From assembly GCA_902797895.1 (NCBI GenBank), contig CADBUS010000096.1, positions 1 to 6,277 on the forward strand: DNA of 6,277 nt. The letters are read 5' to 3'. Made by a program: the position numbers and the translations under genes. The DNA is from an uncultured Bacteroidia bacterium (GTDB lineage Bacteria; Bacteroidota; Bacteroidia; Bacteroidales; UBA932). The notes beneath the pieces were generated by a model. It worked only from the letters and a program-made list of their open reading frames with translations, searched no databases and had not been told where the DNA came from. Shown here piece after piece: positions 1-6,043 of the stretch. Within the stretch, counting starts at the first letter, position 1, and every line of letters begins with the position of its first letter.

Positions 1-842
1 AAATTTCCATTCTCGTTCTCAAGCAAGAAATCTGGCACTATCTGCATTGTTTGGTCTGTATATGAGTCATCTACCATTCCGCCCGGATGAATAGTAAGCC
101 TTCTTATCACCTCGTATGCCTCCTTAACCTCCTCCTCCGTTATTCCGAGGCGAGCCATAATCTTCTCGTAGTGCTTTTTGGTAAACTCATCGTAGTAGTT
201 CTGTATTATTGCCTGGGCGTGCTCCACCGCCAAAGTTCTGTTCTCCTTGGCTTTCAGCTGTATAAGCAGGCACTCTTTAGTGTTTCTCGCCCCAACTCCC
301 ACAGGCTCCAACTGCTGAATATCATTAATCAGAATATCCTCAAGCTCCTTTTTGTCCACCTCTATGTTCAAGCGCAGATAAATATCGTTGGAGAGCGAGT
401 CCAAATCCCTTGTAAGATAGCCGTTTGAATCCAAGCTGCCTATTATAAAGAGAGCTATGCTTTTACGCCTCTCAGAGATATTTCTATATCCAATCTGCTC
501 TGTAAGAGACTGATAGAAGCTCTCCCTAACGGAGAAGGTGTTGTATTGCGGACGCTCGTCTCTGCCGCGGTTATTTACATAGAGCTTATATGAGGGTATT
601 CCATCATCCTTAACCTCGGAGAGCGAAACCTGCTTTGGCTCCTCACCGCTCTCATCCTCCTTGCTCTCCACATTATCCTCAAGCACAGGGTTTTCCTCAA
701 TCTCCTTCTTAACCCTCTGCTCCAATTCAAGCAGCGGAAGCTCAAGCAGTTTGATGGTCTGAATCTGAATTGGGGTAAGAGTTTGCCCCTGCACCATCTG
801 CTGCCCTATTCCTAAACCAGATTTTGTTCCTTGCTTAGCCAT
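1..842 (-). CDS. rpoN: RNA polymerase sigma-54 factor RpoN, N-terminal part (3' end outside window)
   Basis: Sigma-54 directs RNA polymerase to -24/-12 promoters and needs an AAA+ enhancer-binding activator to open them. The 280 codons visible cover the activator-interacting region (about residues 16-56, a Gln/Leu-rich stretch with LTPIQIQ, LLELPLLELEQ and EIEENPVLE), an acidic linker (about 57-80), and much of the core-binding domain (about 100-280, with GSLDSNGYL, LEPVGVGARN and a PDFLLEN segment). The C-terminal helix-turn-helix and RpoN box lie beyond position 1, so roughly 55-60% of a normal protein of about 480-500 residues is present. The ATG at 842 gives residues MAKQGTKSGL before the conserved part. 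A second in-frame ATG at 797 (Met16) would start right at the conserved region and cannot be excluded. The gene is transcribed away from the acyltransferase operon. Family assignment is very secure; the start is less so. Confidence 0.95.
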   Translation of the reverse strand, partial: MAKQGTKSGLGIGQQMVQGQTLTPIQIQTIKLLELPLLELEQRVKKEIEENPVLEDNVESKEDESGEEPKQVSLSEVKDDGIPSYKLYVNNRGRDERPQYNTFSVRESFYQSLTEQIGYRNISERRKSIALFIIGSLDSNGYLTRDLDSLSNDIYLRLNIEVDKKELEDILINDIQQLEPVGVGARNTKECLLIQLKAKENRTLAVEHAQAIIQNYYDEFTKKHYEKIMARLGITEEEVKEAYEVIRRLTIHPGGMVDDSYTDQTMQIVPDFLLENENGN

Positions 843-846
843 ATTA

Positions 847-854
847 CAAAGATA
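847..854 (-). promoter_or_regulatory. Predicted -7 box of the rpoN promoter
   Basis: Read on the minus strand this is TATCTTTG, a full match to the Bacteroidota housekeeping -7 consensus TAnnTTTG. Only four bases (TAAT) separate it from the ATG at 842, so transcription would begin at or beside the start codon and the mRNA would be leaderless or nearly so, unless the true start is the ATG at 797. I see no TTG at the usual spacing upstream, so the -33 element is weak or absent. Confidence 0.55.
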
Positions 855-867
855 GTATTTTTTATTT

Positions 868-875
868 TAATTTTG
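868..875 (+). promoter_or_regulatory. Predicted -7 box for the acyltransferase operon
   Basis: TAATTTTG matches TAnnTTTG and lies 43 bases before the ATG at 919, giving an expected leader of about 35-40 bases. No convincing TTG -33 element sits 19-21 bases upstream. Its upstream side faces the rpoN box at 847-854, with only 13 bp between the two boxes. The region is AT-rich, so a chance match is possible. Confidence 0.45.
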
Positions 876-918
876 TGGCAGATATGCCAAATAGGAACAA
901 TAAGCAGAATGGATTATT

Positions 919-1752
919 ATGGGACCAATTGACCTGAACGAGGTTATAAAGAAAAAAGACCCCAAGCTCGCAAAAAGGCTGCCAAAGTTTGTTATTAAGC
1001 TCATTGGCAGAATAGTACATATAGATGAGATTAACGCTGTGCTTGCAAAGTATGGCCACCTGAATGGGGTGGATTTTGTTGATGGCACTTTGGAATATCT
1101 GAACTCCACCTGCGAGGTCAATATTCTCAATCCCGATAGTTTCAAACAGGGGGAGAGGTATATTTTTGTAAGCAATCACCCTCTCGGCGGATTGGACGGC
1201 TTAACCATAACAACAGAGATAAATAAGAGATTCGGCCCGGCCAAATTCCTTGTAAACGACATACTTATGAATGTAGAACCGTTGCAAGATGTATTTGTAC
1301 CCGTAAACAATCTCGGCAAGAGTGGCTCAGAGGAGCTCAAGGGGGTAAAGGAGATTTACAACTCAGATTTCCACGTGCTCAACTTCCCATCCGGAGCCTG
1401 CTCCAGATTGATAAAAGGGAAGATTACAGATTTGGAATGGAAAAAAAGTTTTGTAAGAGAGGCTATAAAGAGCAAGAGAATTATTGTTCCTATGCACTTT
1501 GATGGGAAAAACTCCAAGCTCTTCTATTGGACATCAAAAATAAGAATGGCCCTTGGCATAAAAGCATTTATAGAGATGTTTCTGCTACCAAGGGAGATGT
1601 TCAGGCAGAAAAATAAAACATTCAGACTCACCATCGGAGAGCCAATTTCATATACAGAGATTGAAAATTCCGGAAAAACAGCACAACAGTGGTGCGATAT
1701 TATAAGAGAGAGGGTTTACAACTATGGAAAAAGTAATAGAGGCAATAGATAG
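919..1752 (+). CDS. glsA: PlsC-family lysophospholipid-type O-acyltransferase, probable glycine-lipid synthase GlsA
   Basis: The 277-residue protein belongs to the glycerol-3-phosphate/lysophosphatidate acyltransferase fold. The catalytic block is NHPLGGLD at residues 86-93; the second block is FPSGACSR at 156-163, in the place of the usual FPEGTRS; a third is IVPMHFDG at 189-196. No signal peptide is evident, so it probably acts at the cytoplasmic face of the inner membrane. Because the next gene is a GNAT-like N-acyltransferase of the GlsB/OlsB type, the likely role is the second step of amino-acid lipid synthesis: adding a fatty acid to the 3-hydroxyl of an N-(3-hydroxyacyl) amino acid, glycine in Bacteroides. 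The histidine and aspartate are five residues apart, not the textbook four; I believe the NHPxGGxDG form is typical of this subfamily. The 3' end overlaps the next gene by 29 bases. It could instead be a phosphatidic-acid-forming PlsC; the partner gene argues against that. Confidence 0.85.
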   Translation: MGPIDLNEVIKKKDPKLAKRLPKFVIKLIGRIVHIDEINAVLAKYGHLNGVDFVDGTLEYLNSTCEVNILNPDSFKQGERYIFVSNHPLGGLDGLTITTEINKRFGPAKFLVNDILMNVEPLQDVFVPVNNLGKSGSEELKGVKEIYNSDFHVLNFPSGACSRLIKGKITDLEWKKSFVREAIKSKRIIVPMHFDGKNSKLFYWTSKIRMALGIKAFIEMFLLPREMFRQKNKTFRLTIGEPISYTEIENSGKTAQQWCDIIRERVYNYGKSNRGNR

Positions 1753-2704
1753 AGAGCTCATTAAAAGAGAGTTAACCACAGATAAGTTTATCGGCAAAAC
1801 CCGCAAAGGGGATAACTATATCTATGAGATTTCTGCAGAGGACTCTCCTTTTACAATGCGCGAGGTGGGGAGGTTAAGGGAGATTTCATTTAGGATTGGC
1901 GGTGGAGGTACAGGCAAGTCGATAGATATAGATGAGTTTGACACAGACCGCAACTATCCTTATAAACAGCTGATTGTGTGGGATAAGGAGGAACAGGAGA
2001 TTATCGGCGGCTATAGGTATATACTCTGCGGAATGTTAGAGCCAAAGAATTTGGCCACCTCCGAACTGTTCAGTTTTTCAGAGAAGTTTATTGAGGAGTA
2101 TCTCCCTTGGACCATTGAGCTGGGGCGCTCCTTCATACAGCCCAACTACCAAAGTGCAAACCTGCGCCGCAAAAGCATATTTGCCCTTGATAATCTGTGG
2201 GATGCACTTGGAGCACTTGTAGCCAAGTTCAATAATGTGCAGTACCTTTTTGGTAAGGTTACAATGTACACCACCTACAACCAAAGGGCAAGAGATATAC
2301 TGCTTAATTTTCTGCACAAATATTTCCCTGATAACGAGCAGCTTGTTACAGCACACCAAAAGATAGAGTGCAACATCAACAATCCATATATAGTATCTCT
2401 GTTTGAGAATTTAGATTACAAAGAGGCCTACAAGGTTTTAGTGAAGGAGCTTAAGGCGCTCGGAGAACATATACCGCCGCTAATAAACTCCTATATGAAT
2501 CTCTCCCCATCTATGAAAGTTTTTGAAACCTCTATAAACGAAGGCTTTGGAGGAGTTGAGGAGACAGGCATACTTATAAGAATTTCAGATATTTATCCGG
2601 ATAAGATAGACCGCCACGTAAAACCGCTTAAACAGTGGGCAGAGACAATGAAACCTAAATGGTGGAAAAAGCGGCAGTTTTTCAAAAAACGTACCAATCG
2701 ATAG
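1724..2704 (+). CDS. glsB: GNAT-like N-acyltransferase (COG3176 type), probable glycine N-acyltransferase GlsB
   Basis: The 326-residue protein resembles the putative hemolysin/OlsB-like acyltransferases that transfer a 3-hydroxyacyl group from acyl carrier protein to an amino-acid amine. In Bacteroides the GlsB member makes N-acyl glycine, the first step of glycine-lipid synthesis. Visible hallmarks are MREVGRLREISFR (45-57), a GGGGTGK loop (59-65), DIDEFDT (68-74), QLIVWDKEEQEIIGGYRYI (82-100) and ELGRSFIQP (132-140). There is no signal peptide or membrane span; the C-terminus is basic (PKWWKKRQFFKKRTNR), which could help membrane contact. The ATG at 1724 lies inside the end of the previous gene in another frame and has no clear ribosome-binding site, so translational coupling is likely. 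The 3' end overlaps the convergent SPOR gene by 23 bp. The substrate could be another amino acid such as ornithine; glycine is inferred from the phylum. Confidence 0.87.
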   Translation: MEKVIEAIDRELIKRELTTDKFIGKTRKGDNYIYEISAEDSPFTMREVGRLREISFRIGGGGTGKSIDIDEFDTDRNYPYKQLIVWDKEEQEIIGGYRYILCGMLEPKNLATSELFSFSEKFIEEYLPWTIELGRSFIQPNYQSANLRRKSIFALDNLWDALGALVAKFNNVQYLFGKVTMYTTYNQRARDILLNFLHKYFPDNEQLVTAHQKIECNINNPYIVSLFENLDYKEAYKVLVKELKALGEHIPPLINSYMNLSPSMKVFETSINEGFGGVEETGILIRISDIYPDKIDRHVKPLKQWAETMKPKWWKKRQFFKKRTNR

Positions 2705-3200
2705 ATGAGCTCTTTACAATCTTTGCCTGGCGGTAACGCTCGGAGAGCTCGTGATATATCTTCATACAATCGCTCCTGTTTCTGAAATCTCCTATATGAA
2801 CGGTAAAGTAGGGAGCCTTATACTCTCTGTAAATCTTTACGTGTGGATAGGAGCTTTTGAGACTCTTGGCTATTCCGTCTGATATACCTCTGGCCTGCTG
2901 GGCATTAGAGGAGTAAACAAGTATTTTGTAGCCGCTCTTTTTCTTGGAACTTTGGGAGTGCATATAGCTCTCAAAGGCACTCTTTACGGTAGAGGTCTGG
3001 TTTAATGTAACTCCTCCCTCCCCTCTCTCAATAAGACCGAATACAGAGGTGCGCACCATAGAGGAGTCTATGATAGGAATATACTTGGCCGCAGCCTTTA
3101 TTGTGTCCTGCCTTGCAACCTCCTGAGCTTTAAGTGAAGCAGAAGTTAGTATAAAGGCCAACAGAAAGAGTATCGCCACATTTTTTCTGACTGCTCTCAT
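2682..3200 (-). CDS. Secreted SPOR-domain protein
   Basis: The product is 172 residues from the ATG at 3200. Residues 1-25 form a signal peptide (basic MRAVRK, hydrophobic AILFLLAFILTSA, then a likely cleavage after SLKA before QE), so it should be periplasmic. Residues about 88-165 form a SPOR domain: GYKILVYSSN opens it, a helix with QARGISDGIAK follows, then YREYKAPYFTVHIGDF and a closing REL/IVKS strand. SPOR domains bind glycan strands stripped of stem peptides and often mark division sites. The segment GGVTLNQTSTV before the domain matches the general plan of small SPOR proteins in Bacteroidota as I know them. It lies 16 bases after the lipoprotein gene and is probably in its operon. 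Longer translation to an upstream start (to 3257) would run into the lipoprotein gene and bury the signal peptide, so I reject it. The exact role is unknown. Confidence 0.85.
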   Translation of the reverse strand: MRAVRKNVAILFLLAFILTSASLKAQEVARQDTIKAAAKYIPIIDSSMVRTSVFGLIERGEGGVTLNQTSTVKSAFESYMHSQSSKKKSGYKILVYSSNAQQARGISDGIAKSLKSSYPHVKIYREYKAPYFTVHIGDFRNRSDCMKIYHELSERYRQAKIVKSSSIDWYVF

Positions 3201-3216
3201 AGTGTAAGGAGTTAAG

Positions 3217-3762
3217 TTATTTGTTCTCTGTATTGGCAGTAGTGGTTGATGCGCCACTCTTTTTCATTCTATCTACCTGGTTTACAATATCTTTGAGCGG
3301 AACATTATTTTTACTCCAAGGAATTTGAACAATACCGCTCTTTATATCAGCGGCAATATCAACCGTAAATTCATCTAAATCTACATTCTTATCTTCCAAA
3401 ACGGAGAAAATCATACTCAAAGCATTTTCAATCTCCACCATCACACTTACAGGCTGCTCGGAGAGTTGCTTTGCGGGAACCTCAACAACATTCTCTGAGC
3501 GTAAAGTGGCAATAAGAGAGCTCTTTCTATAAACATTGCTTGTGAGATTTTCTATCTCAATTTCAGATTTTGAGGGATTGTCTATAAGCACCAATAACGA
3601 TGCCTTAATTGTATTGAAGCTCGCTGCTTCAAAATCCACAATTTTTACATCTTTAATTTTAATCTCTTTGTAAGCCTTTGAGCAAGCGGAGGTTATAACC
3701 ATCGCGATAATAATTGCAACCAATGCCGATATGCTCTTTCCGATAGTGCGCCTGTTATACAT
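3217..3762 (-). CDS. LEA/WHy-like lipoprotein
   Basis: The product is 181 residues from the ATG at 3762. The N-terminus has a basic start (MYNRRTIGKS), a hydrophobic stretch (ISALVAIIIAMVIT) and a lipobox SAC with Cys27 as the lipidation site. Thr at -3 departs from the classic Leu but is seen in this phylum. The residues after the cysteine (SKAYKEIK) lack the acidic cluster used for surface export in Bacteroidota, so it probably stays on the periplasmic side. The mature part is a single beta-rich domain resembling LEA14/WHy proteins: repeated strands around LLVLIDNPSKSEIEIENL (57-72), with the typical N-P pair at 62-63, and a matching strand pair later. The tail (about 165-181) is polar and Thr/Asn-rich, likely disordered. 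No enzymatic residues stand out. It is the first gene of the operon with the SPOR protein; a joint envelope role is inferred. The upstream TTG at 3783 falls inside the promoter box and is not a credible start. Confidence 0.75.
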   Translation of the reverse strand: MYNRRTIGKSISALVAIIIAMVITSACSKAYKEIKIKDVKIVDFEAASFNTIKASLLVLIDNPSKSEIEIENLTSNVYRKSSLIATLRSENVVEVPAKQLSEQPVSVMVEIENALSMIFSVLEDKNVDLDEFTVDIAADIKSGIVQIPWSKNNVPLKDIVNQVDRMKKSGASTTTANTENK

Positions 3763-3780
3763 AATCTTACTATTTAATTG

Positions 3781-3788
3781 CAAAGTTA
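3781..3788 (-). promoter_or_regulatory. Predicted -7 box for the lipoprotein-SPOR operon
   Basis: On the minus strand this reads TAACTTTG, a match to TAnnTTTG, 18 bases before the ATG at 3762. The expected leader is only about 10-14 bases. No TTG sits at the usual distance upstream. The match helps decide the start: it excludes the in-frame TTG at 3783, which would lie upstream of the transcript. Confidence 0.55.
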
Positions 3789-3796
3789 AAAAAAAC

Positions 3797-3804
3797 TATA
3801 TTTG
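3797..3804 (+). promoter_or_regulatory. Predicted -7 box of the miaB promoter
   Basis: TATATTTG matches TAnnTTTG and lies 45 bases before the miaB ATG at 3850, giving an expected leader of about 40 bases. A TTG at 3778-3780 lies 16 bases upstream, a little closer than the usual 19-21. The box is only 8 bp from the divergent box at 3781-3788. Confidence 0.6.
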
Positions 3805-3849
3805 TAAGAGTTTTAACGGCAAAAGTTGCACCAAGAACTTTGTAGTGAT

Positions 3850-5352
3850 ATGAATCTGAAAGTTTACATAGAGACCTACGGATGTCAGATGAATGTGGGC
3901 GATAGTCAGGTGGCTGCATCTATCTTGACCAAAGAGGGTTATGCTATCTGCAACAATATGGAGCAGGCAGATGTTATTCTTGTAAACACCTGTTCTGTAA
4001 GAGATAACGCAGAAAAAAGGGTGCTTGGGCGATTGGATGTTTTTGGATTGCAAAAAAAGAGGAGAAGAGTTATTGTGGGAGTGATGGGGTGTATGGCTCA
4101 AAGGCTCAGAGAGAAGCTGTTAGATAACAAGAATGTGGATTTTTGCATAGGGCCTGATTCTTACCGCAGCCTGCCTCGCCTGATTGAACATATAATGCAG
4201 GGAGGGCAACCGCTTACAGAAACAACACTCTCACGCACAGAAACATACGCAGAGATAGAGCCATTGAGAAGAGATTCTAACGGCGTATCTGCCTTTATCT
4301 CCATTATGAGAGGATGCAATAATATGTGCTCATACTGCATTGTGCCATATACCAGAGGGCGCGAGCGCAGCAGAGATCCAAAGAGCATTGTAAGAGAAGC
4401 CGAAGAGGTTGTAAAGCAGGGCTTTAAGGAGGTTACACTTTTGGGGCAGAATGTAGATTCATATATGTGGCGCAACCCCGATAATCCAACCGAAAGCGTG
4501 AACTTTGCGCAGCTGCTGGAGTTGGTAGCACTTGTTGACAAGAAGCTACGGGTACGCTTCCAAACCTCTCATCCAAAAGATATTAGAAGAGGAGTACTCT
4601 ACACAATGGCAATGTACCCCAACATCTGCCCTCATATACACTTGCCGGTTCAGAGCGGCAGTAACAGTATGCTCAGCAAAATGAATCGCAAATATACACG
4701 CGAGCACTATTTAGAGAAGATTGCGGCAATAAGGGAGATACTACCCACTTGCGCCATAACTACCGATATTATAGCAGGTTTCTGCGGAGAGAGCGAAGAA
4801 GAGCATCAGCAGACACTATCGCTGATGAAAGAGGTTGGGTTTGACAGCGCCTTTATGTTCCAATACTCCCAAAGGCCGAATACGCTGGCAGCCAGGCAGT
4901 ATCCGGATGATGTGCCTACGGAGGTCAAAACAGAGAGGCTCAACCAGATAATTGCGCTGCAAAATCAGCTTTCGCTGGCCTCAAACAAAAAAGATGTAGG
5001 CAAGGAGTTTGAAGTTCTTGTAGAAGGCTATTCAAAACGCTCACAAAATCAAGAGGGTGGAGTAAAGCAGATGCAGGGGCGCACCCCTCAGAACAAAGTC
5101 TGCGTATTTGATGCACCGCAGAGCGTAAAGCCTGGTGATTTTATATTTGTAAAGATACTCTCCTGCAGCAGCGCAACCCTGCTTGGAGAGATAATTGAGC
5201 CCAAAAAGAGGCTTGCAGAAAAACTCGGAGAGAGGATTGGTGGAAAATTAAATGAGATTTTCAAGCAGCAGGGCGGCAGCAAAAGAGGTAGCGGCGGCGG
5301 TGGCAGTGGTAGCGGTGATGGCGGCGGCAAGGAGAAAAAATTATCGCGATAA
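3850..5352 (+). CDS. miaB: tRNA-2-methylthio-N6-dimethylallyladenosine synthase MiaB
   Basis: MiaB is a radical-SAM enzyme that adds a methylthio group to i6A at position 37 of tRNAs reading UNN codons. The 500-residue product has the full family layout. The N-terminal methylthiotransferase domain (1-130) has its three cluster cysteines at 12 (YGCQMN), 48 (NTCSV) and 81 (MGCMAQ). The radical-SAM domain (about 146-375) has C156-x3-C160-x2-C163. A TRAM domain spans about 383-447. YSQRPNTLAARQ (339-350) replaces the more usual YSERPGT form. The ATG at 3850 begins directly with the conserved MNLKVYIETYGCQMN; the in-frame TTG at 3826 adds eight poorly fitting residues. Bacteroidota homologues usually end shortly after the TRAM domain at about 440-460 residues. 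Here about 45-50 more follow: a lysine/glutamate-rich helix-like stretch (452-473), then a Gly/Ser-rich tail (475-493) ending KEKKLSR. All catalytic residues are present, so I expect an active enzyme. Confidence 0.97.
   Translation: MNLKVYIETYGCQMNVGDSQVAASILTKEGYAICNNMEQADVILVNTCSVRDNAEKRVLGRLDVFGLQKKRRRVIVGVMGCMAQRLREKLLDNKNVDFCIGPDSYRSLPRLIEHIMQGGQPLTETTLSRTETYAEIEPLRRDSNGVSAFISIMRGCNNMCSYCIVPYTRGRERSRDPKSIVREAEEVVKQGFKEVTLLGQNVDSYMWRNPDNPTESVNFAQLLELVALVDKKLRVRFQTSHPKDIRRGVLYTMAMYPNICPHIHLPVQSGSNSMLSKMNRKYTREHYLEKIAAIREILPTCAITTDIIAGFCGESEEEHQQTLSLMKEVGFDSAFMFQYSQRPNTLAARQYPDDVPTEVKTERLNQIIALQNQLSLASNKKDVGKEFEVLVEGYSKRSQNQEGGVKQMQGRTPQNKVCVFDAPQSVKPGDFIFVKILSCSSATLLGEIIEPKKRLAEKLGERIGGKLNEIFKQQGGSKRGSGGGGSGSGDGGGKEKKLSR
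5271..5340 (+). other. Low-complexity 3' end of miaB encoding a Gly/Ser/Lys-rich tail
   Basis: These bases are built from repeated GGC, GGT, AGC and AGT codons and encode a flexible segment with runs such as SGGGGSGSGDGGGKEKK. The composition is clearly different from the rest of miaB. No stop or frameshift is apparent. The tail adjoins the tandem repeat that begins at the gene's last codons, which suggests both grew by slippage or repeat spread. Confidence 0.7.
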
Positions 5353-5481
5353 AAAAGAGGTGAATTGGTGAATTGGGAGTCGCAAAGATGCGAAAAGGTG
5401 AAAAGCGAATCGGGAAGAGGTTAAAGATGAATCGCGAAGATGCAAAAATGTTAAAAGCGAATCGCGAAGAGGTTAAAGATG
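5343..5481. repeat. Degenerate tandem repeat between miaB and osmC
   Basis: Variants of a unit of about 24-28 bases with the core GAATCGCGAAGA and a GGTTAAAGATG or GTTAAAAGC ending recur through this stretch. The clearest copies are 29-base blocks at 5401-5429 and 5453-5481 that differ at one base; a diverged unit (5430-5452) lies between them and weaker ones lie to the left, reaching the last codons of miaB (ATCGCGA at 5342-5348). It accounts for most of the 161-base gap between miaB and osmC. One frame is open across it (5364-5489), with an ATG at 5388 and TGA at 5490-5492; the 34-residue product would be rich in Lys, Arg and Glu. I have no support for its being a real gene. Confidence 0.8.
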
Positions 5482-5513
5482 CAAATTATTGAAACAGATA
5501 AAATTACATAGTT

Positions 5514-5921
5514 ATGACAAAAATGGTTACAGTTTATAAAGGGAATCTGCGCAATGAGATAACCCACGTGCAGTCAGGTACAAAAATTATAACAGACGCA
5601 CCGCTCGACAACCACGGCAAAGGAGAGGCATTCTCCCCTACCGACCTATTTGTTAGCTCGTTGGGAGCCTGTATGCTCACCATTATGGGAATATCGGCAC
5701 AGAGCTACGGCTTTAATATAGATGGCACAGAGATTGAAACAGAGAAGGTTATGAGCTCCAATCCAAGGCGCGTGGCAGAAATTAAGATAAATATCAAGTT
5801 CCCGGCAGGCAGCAACTACACAGAGCAGCAGAAAAGGCTGATAGAGTCTGCCGCCAAAACCTGCCCTGTTGCCAACAGCCTCCATCCCGACATTAAAAAA
5901 GAGATTACCTTCAATTGGTAG
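5514..5921 (+). CDS. OsmC/Ohr-family peroxiredoxin-like protein
   Basis: OsmC-family proteins are cytoplasmic homodimers that reduce organic or inorganic peroxides through a pair of cysteines. The 135-residue product is of normal length. The two conserved cysteines are Cys53 in SSLGACMLTI and Cys117 in AAKTCPVANSLHPDI, with the FSPTDLFVSSLG segment (40-51) before the first. The pattern fits the general OsmC/YhfA-like branch better than Ohr, though I would not commit to a subfamily, so no symbol is given. The ATG at 5514 is used; a second Met at residue 4 is an equally possible start. No TAnnTTTG box appears in the 160 bases upstream, which are filled by the tandem repeat, so the gene may be read from the miaB transcript or from a promoter of another kind. 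Confidence 0.9.
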   Translation: MTKMVTVYKGNLRNEITHVQSGTKIITDAPLDNHGKGEAFSPTDLFVSSLGACMLTIMGISAQSYGFNIDGTEIETEKVMSSNPRRVAEIKINIKFPAGSNYTEQQKRLIESAAKTCPVANSLHPDIKKEITFNW

Positions 5922-5938
5922 AGAGACCATTCACTCTA
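5919..5938 (+). terminator. Weak hairpin at the osmC stop codon, possible terminator
   Basis: TAGAG (5919-5923) pairs with CTCTA (5934-5938); after an A-A mismatch two more pairs form around a CCAT loop. The stem is short and AT-rich, and the following TTGGCATT is a poor T-tract, so this is only a candidate. Confidence 0.22.
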
Positions 5939-5941
5939 TTG

Positions 5942-6043
5942 GCATTCAGAACGTAATCTTGGTGTCATTCTGAGCGCAAGTGTAAGTTTGGCGTCTTTCT
6001 GAGCGTAGGCCTGTCTGTCATTCTGAGCGAATGCGAAGAATCT
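5942..6043. repeat. Cluster of GTCATTCTGAGCG-type dispersed repeats
   Basis: Three recognisable copies share the core GTCATTCTGAGCG: 5964-5980 (exact core), 5993-6009 (GTCTTTCTGAGCG) and 6017-6043 (exact core, continuing as AATGCGAAGAATC). A more diverged copy may lie at 5942-5960 (GCATTCAGAACG...AATCTT). Start-to-start spacing is 22-29 bases. The last copy can fold: GTCTG at 6013-6017 pairs with CAGAC at 6046-6050, and ATTCT with AGAAT inside. I know similar TCATTCTGAGCG...GAAGAATC motifs from intergenic DNA of several bacterial groups including Bacteroidota; their function is unknown to me. No gene is supported in this stretch. Confidence 0.75.

Noticed and set aside
87..428. Plus-strand open frame of 113 codons
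   Set aside because: It lies wholly antisense to the clearly recognisable rpoN coding sequence.
862..1179. Two overlapping minus-strand open frames
   Set aside because: Both are antisense to the start of the O-acyltransferase gene and have no recognisable domains.
3201..3257. Upstream start for the SPOR protein
   Set aside because: It would overlap the lipoprotein gene and move the signal peptide 19 residues into the protein.
3763..3783. Upstream TTG start for the lipoprotein gene
   Set aside because: It would sit inside the predicted promoter box and would place seven extra residues ahead of a good signal peptide.
5088..5330. Minus-strand open frame giving a proline/leucine-rich protein
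   Set aside because: It is the antisense of the Gly/Ser-rich end of miaB; its composition follows from that, and it has no independent support.
5401..5481. Two near-identical 29-base blocks separated by 23 bases, resembling a minimal CRISPR array
   Set aside because: The intervening 23 bases are themselves a diverged copy of the repeat unit, there are only two clear copies, no cas genes are present, and weaker units continue on the left.
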